Shown here piece by piece: positions 10,089 to 19,300 of a stretch of DNA of 64,000 nt (position 1 is the stretch's first letter; every line of letters begins with the position of its first letter). The stretch lies in the NCBI GenBank assembly GCA_021773175.1, contig JAJFKO010000043.1, forward strand, positions 124,001-188,000. The letters are read 5' to 3'. A program made the position numbers and the translations under genes. This stretch comes from Gammaproteobacteria bacterium (GTDB taxonomy: Bacteria > Pseudomonadota > Gammaproteobacteria > JAJFKO01). Below the pieces are notes generated by a model. The model was not told where the DNA came from. It was given only the letters and a program-made list of their open reading frames with translations, and ran no database searches.

Positions 10089-10640
10089 TTATGCTTCTTT
10101 TTGTAGTTTTTTAACTAAAGGTAAAATTTGCTGTTGCCAAATCTCTTCGGTTACTGCTCCAATTTGTTTGAAGCGAATCTTACCGTGTTTATCGATAACA
10201 AAAGTTTCTGGTGTGCCATAGACACCAAAATCGAGAGCTGCTATGCCTTTCTCATCAAACCCAACTTTTGTATATGGATTGCCAAATTCGCGCAACCAAG
10301 TTTCTGCAGCTTTGCGAGTATCCTTATAATCTAAACTATAAAGCGGCACGATATGTTGTGCAGCAATATCCATCAAAATAGGATGCTCCATACGACAAGT
10401 CATGCACCAAGATGCCCAGACGTTTAATAACACGACATGATGATGAAAATCTTGATTAGAAAAAGTTTGTTGCGGATGCTCTAAGCTAGCAATACTAAAC
10501 TGAGGTGCTTTTTTATTAATCAGCACGGATGGGATTTTGTGTGGATTAATATGTAAGCCTTGCCACAGGAATATCGCCAAACCGAGGAAAATAGCGAGAG
10601 GGATTAAGTATATAAGTAATTTCAAGGGGTTGCGGTGCAT
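10089..10640 (-). CDS. ccmG: Periplasmic thioredoxin CcmG/DsbE
   Basis: A 183-residue thioredoxin-fold protein with one N-terminal membrane anchor (LLIYLIPLAIFLGLAIFLW). The active site is ASWCMTCRMEHP, so the CxxC is CMTC where many CcmG proteins have CPTC. GVYGTPETFVID supplies the cis-Pro region and the acidic patch typical of CcmG. It passes electrons from CcmD/DsbD-type donors to CcmH. It is the first gene of the ccmG-H-I group, now separated from ccmF by about 2 kb of unrelated DNA. Confidence 0.93.
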   Translation of the reverse strand: MHRNPLKLLIYLIPLAIFLGLAIFLWQGLHINPHKIPSVLINKKAPQFSIASLEHPQQTFSNQDFHHHVVLLNVWASWCMTCRMEHPILMDIAAQHIVPLYSLDYKDTRKAAETWLREFGNPYTKVGFDEKGIAALDFGVYGTPETFVIDKHGKIRFKQIGAVTEEIWQQQILPLVKKLQKEA

Positions 10641-10774
10641 ATGTTTTGCCTAAAGTTGATCTTCAAAATTAAATTTAAATCGTTTAGCGTATGTTTTAAT
10701 GAGGTCGATCGTCGGCAATTTTATGAGTAATGTCAATGACTTTGTCGTAAACTCTGACTCTTAATGCGTTGATT

Positions 10775-11941
10775 TTAGTCTGTCTTTGGTGGCATTAAAT
10801 AATCTTGATAATTAAGAATAGAAACATTTTCGGTATAGCCACGACTAATACCATTATAAAGGAGGTAACCTTTATCGTGCTTAGTTGTTATTGCCATAAC
10901 TTCTTTTAGCATTTGAGGTTTAAACGTTTCTCCTTGTTTAATTTCAATATATTCTTTATATGCTTTACGATCGACAATCAAATCTATTTCAGTACCATTA
11001 GATGTTCGATAATAATAACAATTTACATTAGTTGCGGCATGTAATTCTTTTTTTATAATCTCAGCAATCAAATAATTCTCAAATAAACTTCCTGCCATAG
11101 GACCTTTTTCATATATTTCCCGACTAGTAATTCCCGTTAGATAAGCTACGAGTCCAGTATCATAGAAATAGACTTTGGGGCTTTTAATAATGCGCTTGCC
11201 AAAATTCTCATAAAAGGGTGGTAGTAAAAAGATAATATAGGATACCTCTAAGATAGAAATCCATTTTTTTATTGTATTAACACTAACACCAATGGCATTT
11301 GCATAATTTGTTAAATTCAATATTTGCGAGGTATTACTAGCAAGAAGTTGAATAAATCGCTGAAAATCACGCAAATTGCCGATGTTACTAATTTTTCTAA
11401 CATCTTGATGCAAATATGTTTCTAAATATGAGGCATACCACTGTTGGGAAAACTGATAATTACGTTGAACTAATTCAGGGTATTCGCCACGGTATATAAC
11501 GCTATCTCGTAAATCTTCTGGTACTTCAGAAAACTCTAAAGGTAATAATGATAGTAAACCAACTCGGCCGGCTAATGATTCTGAGATCTTTTCTAGTAGT
11601 GTGAATTGAGCTGATCCGGTAAGAATAAATTTTCCGTAATTTTGTCTATCTTCATCAACAGCTATTTTGATGAAGCTAAATAATTCTGGAACTTTTTGGG
11701 CTTCATCAAAGATGACATGATTATTATGCAGACGCATAAAGCGTTCAGGGTCATCATAAAACTCAGCAATAATATTGGGGTTGTCAAATGTTACATATGA
11801 ATAGTGGGGTAATATTTGTTTAACTAGAGTGCTTTTACCCGATTGTCGTGGACCAGTAATGGCAACAACAGGGAAGTTTTGTATGTATTGCTGTAATTGC
11901 TTTTCAATTTCTCGATGAATATAAGCCATAAATTTATCCAT
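10775..11941 (-). CDS. AAA ATPase with DUF4143 C-terminal domain (first copy)
   Basis: A 388-residue protein of the widespread AAA-14/DUF4143 family. Walker A is GPRQSGKST (30-38) and Walker B is VIFDEAQ (D79-E80), followed by a sensor-like ILTGSAQF. The C-terminal DUF4143 region includes a YYRTSNGTEIDLIVDR segment and EIKQGE, resembling a degenerate PD-(D/E)xK nuclease core. Members are common in accessory DNA, often multicopy, and their role is unknown. The start could be 11941 or the second Met at 11929; 11929 has a GGAT just upstream, while 11941 lies inside a palindrome. It interrupts the ccm operon. A second divergent copy lies at 47686. Confidence 0.88.
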   Translation of the reverse strand: MDKFMAYIHREIEKQLQQYIQNFPVVAITGPRQSGKSTLVKQILPHYSYVTFDNPNIIAEFYDDPERFMRLHNNHVIFDEAQKVPELFSFIKIAVDEDRQNYGKFILTGSAQFTLLEKISESLAGRVGLLSLLPLEFSEVPEDLRDSVIYRGEYPELVQRNYQFSQQWYASYLETYLHQDVRKISNIGNLRDFQRFIQLLASNTSQILNLTNYANAIGVSVNTIKKWISILEVSYIIFLLPPFYENFGKRIIKSPKVYFYDTGLVAYLTGITSREIYEKGPMAGSLFENYLIAEIIKKELHAATNVNCYYYRTSNGTEIDLIVDRKAYKEYIEIKQGETFKPQMLKEVMAITTKHDKGYLLYNGISRGYTENVSILNYQDYLMPPKTD

Positions 11942-12033
11942 GTATATTTTCAGTTGAAATGCAAATATACATGAAAATATGTAATTTGTCTGATTTATCT
12001 ATGTATATTTGCAGTTGCAATGCAAATATACAT
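11940..12033. promoter_or_regulatory. Two tandem 33-bp palindromes at the start of the first DUF4143 ATPase
   Basis: 11940-11972 and 12001-12033 are near-identical 33-base units repeating at 61 bases. Each has 13-base arms (ATGTATATTTGCA and its complement) around the 7-base spacer GTTGNAA. The right unit is perfect and the left has one arm mismatch. The left unit overlaps the possible ATG at 11941, so a protein bound here could block both transcription and translation of the ATPase. TATATTTGC resembles the Bacteroidetes -7 element TAnnTTTG, which may hint at foreign origin. Confidence 0.7.
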
Positions 12034-12044
12034 AATTTAAAGCG

Positions 12045-12446
12045 CTATATTTGCTTCTTGCTCATACCCACAACCTCAATAATTTCTTTGATTTTTTTTG
12101 CAGGATCAAACTTTATAATGGCTGTTGTAACGAATTCTCCTATAGCAGGTGACTGCCAAGCAAAGTTTATTGCTGTAGATTGTTGTTCTTCATCAGTTAT
12201 GATCACTAAGGTTTGCATATCCCAAGGATGAGCAACAGCACATGCATTCTGTAGCTGCTGTTTGAGTTCTTCTAATCCAGTTGTGATTAATACGGTATTT
12301 TCAATTTTGCAGATCTGATTTGAAAAGAGTGCATCTAATAGATTCTCAGAATCTTTAGCCCAATTATCTTTGCTAACATGTTCATAAAAGAAATATAATT
12401 TTTAGAGAGCGTTAACAACTCTGTCTTTAATAACATATTGTTTATA
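12045..12446 (-). pseudogene. 5'-truncated coding remnant with an in-frame stop
   Basis: On the minus strand, 118 codons are open from just after a TAA at 12402-12404 down to a TAG at 12045-12047, with no ATG in the first half. The translation is protein-like rather than random: it includes NWAKDSENLLDALFSNQ, LEELKQQLQNACAVAHPW, LVIITDEEQQSTAINFAW and FDPAKKIKEIIEVVGMSKKQ. Upstream of the TAA the same frame continues as a plausible VIKDRVVNAL until it meets the hairpin element at 12443. I read this as the C-terminal end of a lost gene, cut by the element and carrying a nonsense change. The family is not recognised. Confidence 0.6.
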
Positions 12447-12663
12447 TACCCAGCGTAGTTGAAGATGCGAGATCGACTGAAATAAGATACTTTCTAAGCT
12501 TGAGACTTTTAGCTGTCAGTAGTGCATTAGATTCGCAATAAATTATAGGGAAAAATGCGGCACATAGTCATTCTATGTAACAATTTTTTCCGTATAATTT
12601 GTTGTGAAGATGATGTGCTAATGGCCGGCTAAAAGTCGCATCTTCAACTACGCTGGGTATATA
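12443..12663. repeat. 221-bp MITE-like hairpin element with 28-bp terminal inverted repeats
   Basis: The ends 12443-12470 and 12636-12663 are perfect 28-base inverted repeats starting TATATACCCAGCG. Further nested arms lie inside: GACTTTTAGC with its complement (the latter at 12628-12637), a longer imperfect pair around AATTATAGGGAAAAA and TTTTTTCCGTATAATT, and a central ACATAG/CTATGT. There is no coding capacity. One end lies 13 bases from the ccmF stop and the other truncates the adjacent gene remnant. The form fits a non-autonomous miniature element or a large structured repeat. Confidence 0.75.
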
Positions 12664-12676
12664 TCCTTTATTTATT

Positions 12677-14632
12677 TTAACTTACGTTTTGATTAGATGA
12701 GGTTTTTGTAGCCAACCTTTTAGCAAGTTTATAACGTCGATCGCTTAGCGCAAGAATCCCGCCAAACAGCATTAGCAAACCACCAAGCCATACCCAACGT
12801 ACAAAAGGTTTATAGTAAAGTCGTAATGACCAACCACCATGGCGTAATGGATCGCCAAGTGAGATATATAAATCACGAAATAATCCAGCATCAATCGCCG
12901 CTTCCGTCGTGGCCATATGTTGTACCGGGAATAAACGTTTCTCAGCATTAAGCGTCGTTAAGTAATGGCCATTTTCCTTTACTGTAAACACAGCGGTAAC
13001 GCCGGTGTAGTTTGGGCCGATTAAAGGTTGGGTACGCATAAAAGTAAATTGATACTGTCCGACTTGCGCAGTATTACCTGGACGCATGCTAACATCTTTT
13101 TCAATACTATAAACAGAGGTAACGGTAATACCGATAATACAAACGCCAACACCAAGATGCGCTAAGATCATGCCATAATAATTTCGTGATTGGCGCCAGC
13201 CTTGTTGGCGAATGCGTTGTATTAAGCCTATTAATGTTAGAGCAATAATCCATGCTGCTAAAGTTAAACCAACAATAACCATAATATGGATATGGCCGAG
13301 TATTTTTACTGTAATGACAACACCAATGACCAATGTAATCAACAAGCCTAACCAAATGCGTTGCCAGATTTTTTTCATCGGCATTTTTTGCCAAAACATG
13401 AGAGGGCCAATACCTAATAGAATAAATAAAGGAATCGATAGTGGAATAAACACAGCGTTAAAGTAGGGAGGGCCTACGGAAATTTTACCAGCATGCATGG
13501 CATCGATAAACAAAGGATATAAGGTGCCGAGTAAAATCGTTGTCATCATGATGAACAATAAAACATTATTCGATAGTAAGAATGTTTCACGCGACAATGC
13601 ATTAAATTGGCCGCCACTGTGAATACGATGAGCTCGAAATGCGTAAAGCGTTAATGAACAACCGACAACGATCAATAAAAAGAGTAGCATGTAAACACCG
13701 CGAGTTGGATCGAGCGCGAAAGCATGTACTGAGGTTAAAATGCCTGAACGTACTAAGAAGGTGCCGAATAAGCTTAACGAAAAAGCCATAATGGCGAGTA
13801 ATACAGTCCAACCTTTAAAAGCATTACGCTTTTCACAAACGATTAATGAATGCATTAATGCTGTGCCGACTAACCAAGGTAAAAACGAAGCATTTTCTAC
13901 TGGATCCCAAGCCCACCAGCCACCCCAGCCGAGTACGCGATAAGACCACCAACTTCCTAGCGTAATGCCGAGCGTTAAAAAACACCACGCTGCAATTGTC
14001 CACGGACGTGACCAACGAGCCCAAGCAGCATCTAATCGACCTGATAATAAAGCCGCGATCGCAAAGGCAAAGGCAACGGAGAAACCGACATAGCCCATAT
14101 AAAGCATCGGCGGATGAATGGCTAAACCTGGATCTTGTAACAGTGGATTTAAATCGCGACCTTGTAATGGAATGTTTGGTAATAAGGTCGCAAAAGGATT
14201 CGATGTAGTGATAATAAATAAAATAAAACCAAAACTAATCAAACCGAGTATTGCTAATACTTGTGCGGTTGTTTCTTCTGGTAAGCTGCGACTAAAGAAG
14301 GCAACGGCTGCAGTCCAAACACCAAGAATGGTTGTCCATAACAACATTGACCCTTCATGTGCACCCCAAACGGCCGTAATGCGATAGAGTAAAGGCAAAT
14401 GCGTATTCGAATTAGCGGCAACATACGCCACGAAGAAATCATTATTGATAAAAGCATAAGTGAGTGTTGCATAAGCAAATAATAAAAAGAAAAATTGGCC
14501 TAGCGCTAAAGGGCGCGCCATTTGAATCCAGGTGCGATTACCACGATAGGTTCCGAGTAATGGAATAATCGCTTGGGTAACAGCAAAGCATAGCGCAACA
14601 ACTAAAGCGAAATTACCAAACTCTGGGATCAT
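12677..14632 (-). CDS. ccmF: Cytochrome c haem lyase subunit CcmF
   Basis: A 651-residue polytopic membrane protein, normal in length, with about 15 hydrophobic segments. The tryptophan-rich haem-handling signature GGWWAWDPVENASFLPW is present, as are WGAHEGSMLLW and HPPMLYMGYVGF with the conserved His residues. CcmF with CcmH attaches haem covalently to apocytochromes c in the periplasm. Its start overlaps the ccmE stop as ATGA. In most gammaproteobacteria ccmG follows directly; here the hairpin element begins 13 bases past the stop. Confidence 0.97.
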   Translation of the reverse strand: MIPEFGNFALVVALCFAVTQAIIPLLGTYRGNRTWIQMARPLALGQFFFLLFAYATLTYAFINNDFFVAYVAANSNTHLPLLYRITAVWGAHEGSMLLWTTILGVWTAAVAFFSRSLPEETTAQVLAILGLISFGFILFIITTSNPFATLLPNIPLQGRDLNPLLQDPGLAIHPPMLYMGYVGFSVAFAFAIAALLSGRLDAAWARWSRPWTIAAWCFLTLGITLGSWWSYRVLGWGGWWAWDPVENASFLPWLVGTALMHSLIVCEKRNAFKGWTVLLAIMAFSLSLFGTFLVRSGILTSVHAFALDPTRGVYMLLFLLIVVGCSLTLYAFRAHRIHSGGQFNALSRETFLLSNNVLLFIMMTTILLGTLYPLFIDAMHAGKISVGPPYFNAVFIPLSIPLFILLGIGPLMFWQKMPMKKIWQRIWLGLLITLVIGVVITVKILGHIHIMVIVGLTLAAWIIALTLIGLIQRIRQQGWRQSRNYYGMILAHLGVGVCIIGITVTSVYSIEKDVSMRPGNTAQVGQYQFTFMRTQPLIGPNYTGVTAVFTVKENGHYLTTLNAEKRLFPVQHMATTEAAIDAGLFRDLYISLGDPLRHGGWSLRLYYKPFVRWVWLGGLLMLFGGILALSDRRYKLAKRLATKTSSNQNVS

Positions 14633-15090
14633 TGTATTTTCCCTACAGATTTAATATGTTTGTAATGTTTTGCTTCTTTTAATGCGGCACGTACTTCCGG
14701 TGGCATATAAGTCGCATCATGTTTTGCTAATACTTGGCTCGCAATAAACACGCCATGATGATTAAGCTGACCATCAACAACGATGCCTTGGCCAGCACGA
14801 AATAGATCCGGCAATATGCCTTTATATTTAACTTCAACTTGATTGACTTTATCGGTGACATCAAAACTAACATCTAAGCTATGTGGGATTTGATGAATTG
14901 TTCCTGGTTTAACAATGCCGCCGATACGAAACATGTGATGTTTCGGCGCTTGGCCTGTCACAACTTGTGATGGTGAATAAAATAAATTGATATTTTGATT
15001 TAATGCATACAAGGCTAAACCGACAGCAATCGCCATGCCAATAACAATGATCAAGACGAATGTTAAGCGTTTGGTTCTTTTAGGATTCAT
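14629..15090 (-). CDS. ccmE: Haem chaperone CcmE
   Basis: A 153-residue periplasmic protein with one N-terminal membrane anchor (LTFVLIIVIGMAIAVGLALYAL). The OB-fold core contains FRIGGIVKPGTI and DLFRAGQGIVVDG. The haem-binding site VLAKHDATYMPPE shows the family HxxxY pattern, with the His that forms the covalent haem bond. CcmE carries haem from CcmABCD to CcmF. It overlaps ccmD upstream and ccmF downstream, so the four genes ccmC-D-E-F are tightly coupled. Confidence 0.96.
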   Translation of the reverse strand: MNPKRTKRLTFVLIIVIGMAIAVGLALYALNQNINLFYSPSQVVTGQAPKHHMFRIGGIVKPGTIHQIPHSLDVSFDVTDKVNQVEVKYKGILPDLFRAGQGIVVDGQLNHHGVFIASQVLAKHDATYMPPEVRAALKEAKHYKHIKSVGKIQ

Positions 15091-15292
15091 AAATAACTTC
15101 TGCTTCTTTAATTGGTTGCGGCTCTTGCAACTCTTGTTGTTTTAGCATTTTAATAATGCGGCGCTTCTTTTGTATCGGTAAAAATATATTTAACACCACG
15201 ACAATAAAAACAACGCCATAGGCAGACCAAACATAAGGTGCAAAGCCACCCATTAATAAAAAAGCATGGAATGTTTTAAACTGTCCTAACAT
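15080..15292 (-). CDS. ccmD: CcmD, small membrane subunit of the haem exporter
   Basis: A 70-residue protein with one transmembrane helix (YVWSAYGVVFIVVVLNIFL) preceded by GGFAPYVW and followed by a basic stretch (KKRRIIKML), the usual CcmD layout. It stabilises the CcmABC-CcmE complex. I place the start at ATG 15292, preceded by GAGG at a suitable distance; an upstream in-frame start would add 13 residues inside ccmC. It overlaps the ccmC stop by 7 bases and the ccmE start by 11. Confidence 0.9.
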   Translation of the reverse strand: MLGQFKTFHAFLLMGGFAPYVWSAYGVVFIVVVLNIFLPIQKKRRIIKMLKQQELQEPQPIKEAEVIYES

Positions 15293-16020
15293 GATATTAA
15301 CCTCTGCACCCAACGACTTTGGTTTTCCCAAAGTAGCACTTCATTGCGTGTGCGCATTAATAAAATGGTTGCAAATAATAAACCGAAACCGACAATCATT
15401 GCTAATAGCGGATAAAGCATGCTGGGTGAAATAGTGGGTTTAGATAGTAAACTCAAACTTGCACCTTGATGCAAGGTATTCCACCAGTCTACAGAAAAAT
15501 GAATAATCGGAATATCAACAAAGCCAACTAATAATAAAATAGCGCCAGCTTTTGCAGCGGTTTGGCGATTTGGAATGGCAGTTTGCAAGCCAATAAAACC
15601 TAAGTATAAGAAGAGTAATATCAATTCTGACGTTAGCCGCGCATCCCAAACCCAGTAGGTGCCCCACATGGGTTTACCCCAAATTGAACCGGTTGCTAAA
15701 GCGGCAAAGGTTATCCATGCCCCAATGACGCTGCTGGCACGTACCATAATATGCGCCATTTTCATGCGCCAAATAAGACCGATAGCAGCAGTAATGGTCA
15801 TAAATGTATAAATGCCGAGCGACCAAATAGCGCAAGGCACATGAACGTAGATAATCCGAAAGCCATCACCTTGTTGATAATCGGGTGGAGCCAAAATCAA
15901 GCCAGCATAAAGCCCATAAATCAATAAGATAGCTGTGGCTAAGATGAACCAAGGCAGCATTTTTCCAGATAGATCGTAGAAATATTTAGGTGATGACAAT
16001 TTGTGCATGAACTGCCACAT
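15286..16020 (-). CDS. ccmC: Haem exporter protein CcmC
   Basis: A 244-residue inner-membrane protein with six hydrophobic helices. It carries the Trp-rich motif MWGTYWVWDARLTSEL and the flanking His residues (YVHVPCAIWS, HFSVDWWNTLHQG) that bind haem. CcmC loads haem onto CcmE. It heads the ccmC-D-E-F group. In the usual order ccmB would lie just upstream; here ccmB is 15.3 kb away on the same strand and the intervening genes run the other way. Confidence 0.97.
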   Translation of the reverse strand: MWQFMHKLSSPKYFYDLSGKMLPWFILATAILLIYGLYAGLILAPPDYQQGDGFRIIYVHVPCAIWSLGIYTFMTITAAIGLIWRMKMAHIMVRASSVIGAWITFAALATGSIWGKPMWGTYWVWDARLTSELILLFLYLGFIGLQTAIPNRQTAAKAGAILLLVGFVDIPIIHFSVDWWNTLHQGASLSLLSKPTISPSMLYPLLAMIVGFGLLFATILLMRTRNEVLLWENQSRWVQRLISC

Positions 16021-16049
16021 AGTCGTCCTTTTATAAAAAAATTCTAAGG

Positions 16050-16175
16050 TCAGGACTTACGCTAAACGCCAAGGTCGAGGCAACGATGTTTTCTAAAAGC
16101 CGATAGTATACGTAATACACGAGGATTTTAGAAAACATGGTTAACAAAGAGATTGGCGTTTAGCGTAAGTCCTGA
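16050..16175 (+). repeat. Nested palindromic repeat, copy 1 of 3 (most intact)
   Basis: The outer arms 16050-16072 and 16153-16175 are perfect 23-base inverted repeats starting TCAGGACTTACGC. The inner arms 16086-16098 and 16126-16138 are perfect 13-base repeats (ATGTTTTCTAAAA). A GTATAC palindrome at 16106-16111 lies in the inner loop. Related copies are at 53089-53214 (reverse) and 56376-56495. It sits 30 bases upstream of ccmC, at the edge of the 15-kb block that separates ccmB from ccmC. Confidence 0.85.
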
Positions 16176-16306
16176 AGGTGAAAATTGGTGCCATTGTTAC
16201 ACAAATTTGCCTGAACGACAATTTATTCATAGCTTCTGTAGTCCTCAAAATCCAAAATGTGGGCTCAAATGGAGAGAGATGTGACTAACACCAAGTTGGA
16301 ATTTAA

Positions 16307-16335
16307 TTGAACATTCCGCAGTGTGCTGATATTAT
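16307..16335 (+). promoter_or_regulatory. Candidate sigma-70 promoter of the giant gene
   Basis: TTGAAC (16307-16312) and TATTAT (16330-16335) are separated by 17 bases. Transcription would start near 16342, giving a leader of about 40 bases before the ATG at 16382. There is no strong ribosome-binding site in front of that ATG. The rest of the 16176-16306 gap shows nothing else I can support. Confidence 0.5.
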
Positions 16336-16381
16336 ACATTTACATCAAAAGCTCATTAATTGAAAAGCAACAGATTAAACC

Positions 16382-19300
16382 ATGCCGATAAAGAAAGTTG
16401 AAATAACAGAGTCCTTATTTGCTCATATCAATACTGATGCTTTTTTAGTCGGCTCGGTGGGGCTGGAAGGGCAAGTGTTTGAAAATACTATTAATTATTT
16501 AAAACAATATATTCGGCAACTTGAACAACAAGGTGCATTAACGCCCGATGTCGAGCATTTGCTGACAGCTTGTGAGGGGTTGGTAGAACGAGAATCTCAA
16601 TTAGGGCAATGCGCTTCAGCTGAAGACTTGTCTAGACTTGCTCATAAAATTTATGCTGATATCAGCAAACTTAGTGGGGAGCAATACCTGCTTATGCCGG
16701 GTGGCTGGGAATCAAGCACAGGTGGTCATGCTATGATTTATCAGTTTCGACTTGGTGACAATGGCGACCTACTATTTTGTATTAATAACTCAGGTGATGG
16801 CCTACAATACCATGAGAAATATTCGACTAAGGATAAAGAGTTATATAATCCTGTTCTAACGTATAAGATCCCTAAAGAGATGCTCACTCATCAGCGAGAC
16901 TTTGTGCTCTTCATACAGCAGCTTCTTCAGGTAAATGCAAACGTACAAAGAAAAACTAACGCTGATGCTGCGACTCTTTATCTTGGAATCTTTCCAAAAT
17001 TAAGTCATCTCAAAGGCGTCATCATTGCAGATCGCTCTATTCCACTTAGGCATTGGTATACCGCAGGGCAATTATCAGGAACTTGTGCTCAACGTTCGAT
17101 ACACCAGATGCTAAAAGTAAGATTTAGTAGCTGGGATAAATATCGACGTTTTATTTATGGTTTCAAAGTCTATGCTTTAGATGATTATATTGGTAAATTA
17201 AGATCGGATGGTGATGCTAATAATCCAAAATATCTGCAACATGTCATTAAGGCAATTAAGCATAATCTACGCTTATTAAACTTAAAGTCGAACAGCGATC
17301 CTAGCAAAAGATTATTCAGTCAGAGTAAGGTTGCCGCAGAACGTGAAAAGCTATGTCGCTATAAAGCAGAGTTAGAAGGCAATGCAACAGACAACGCTGC
17401 GATTAAAAAAATGCAATTAGGTTCGCAAATACCACTAGATCATAGCATTGATATTGGCTTAAGCGTTAAAATTGATAATGCTGATGGTGCTAGTACTTGC
17501 GTAGAGATGACTATGCGAGAACCATTAACTATTTGTGGTGGTGAACGTTTTTTAATTGAACTTTCGTTACTATTAGAAAGATGTAACGTTTTAAAAGAGG
17601 AACGCAATGATTTTGCTTTACTTCAACAGTTAGAATTGTTTTTTTTAACATTGCCATTAGATACGTTAACGCAAGAAAATAAGGTAAACACATATTACGC
17701 TGCAGTCATATCTGAAGGTGGTGCGCTTGACTTCTTTTCAATATTGGCGCAACTGCAAAATTTATATTTTGACTGCATTGCTAGGCTCATTAATAAAGAA
17801 TGCGTTTTACCGCGGATGTATCTAGTTAAACTCAGTATATTTGCAGTAACAGCATATATTAATGGTCGCCTAAGCAAGCTTGATGCTTTTAAAAGCAAAG
17901 TAACTGAATATCTGGAGTGTATATTATGTGTGAATGAACGCAGTACTTTTCTCGCAACTAATGAGCCGAATCTTGATGCACGCTTAGCCTTAATTAAAAG
18001 ACTATACCCAGATTTTCATGGCAATAACCACGATAGTGAACATTTTCATTCTGCGCATGTTAATGCTACATACGTGTTAAAATATTATCAGTCTCTGATA
18101 CCTGAAGAGTTATTGTCAGATTTTGAGACGGCATATAAGGCAATATCTGAGAATTTAGCTCCTTGTTTGAAAATAATTTTAGATAGATTAAAGCTCGGAG
18201 GGATATATTACTTTCTGACTAACTTTCATTTGTATGAAGATGTTATGAAAAGTGAGGGTGAATACGCAGAGCTTGTCAGACGCTTCCAATTGCAATTTAA
18301 GATGGAAGCGGTTTATGTTAGTAATCTGAAACTTTTAGCAGGAGAGTCACGCTACGGATATAGAATTGGCGAAGACTCTAGACCATTTATACAAATTGAG
18401 GCATTTGAATTAAAGGGATCATCCAATATTTATTTGCGGATAGAGACATACTTCAACTCTGTAGTAGAGATGATCAAGCAATCGAAAGGTTTACAACATG
18501 CTAAATATCCGATGAGCGTAGAGTGTGGCGCACGTTACGCTTTAACCTACAATATAAACAAAGGAACACTTCCTAGAACGGATAATAATACTCAACTCGT
18601 CGCTAGTTTGGCTGGTCTAAATCAGCATGTCATAGATGCCGCACAAATTGAAGCTCGCGAGCTATTTCATCTTAGGCGTGTTGCCGCAACTCAGATTGTA
18701 CTTACTATTGAATACTTCAATGTGCATATAGAAAAGCTAAAGCGTGTTGATATGCAGCAATATATTGAAGCAAATCTCATGCAGCCGGAATTATTATTAG
18801 CAGCAATTAACGCAACATTATTAGAGCAATTTGATAAGTTTATCGAAAAAGGATTAACGGTTACCAAAAGTAAAGGTAGCCTAAGCCAAAACTCTATTGT
18901 TTTTATTCGCCTAAATTGTTTGCTGTATGAGTATATTTATCTTGCTGATGTTAAGCAGTACCAGCTGCATTTGAATGCATTAATCGCCAGATTATTTCAA
19001 CTGATTGAGATAACACAAGATGAGGATGTACAAACGAGTTTACATCATTATGGTTTGTCTTTATTAGTTACTAAGTCGAGATACAGCAAATTAAGTGAGG
19101 CTGAATTTGCACAAGCTTTCTTATCATTCTTTATTATAAATGCTAGAAGGAATCCAGATGAAACATTGAGTCTCGATAGTAAACTCAAGATGAGAGTCAT
19201 GTTGCATAACTTTAAAACTATTGTTGAAGAATATTCTAAATATATAAATGTAGCATTACTAACGATGGTTCTTCAACAAGCCAACTTGCATCTTGATCTA

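Noticed and set aside
10775-12033. DUF4143 ATPase plus palindromes as a toxin-antitoxin or defence module
   Set aside because: There is no second small gene beside it and no defence genes nearby; the only neighbour is a decayed remnant.
11959-12231. 90-codon plus-strand ORF starting inside the palindromes
   Set aside because: Its N-terminus is encoded by the palindromic repeats and the rest is the antisense of the more protein-like minus-strand remnant.
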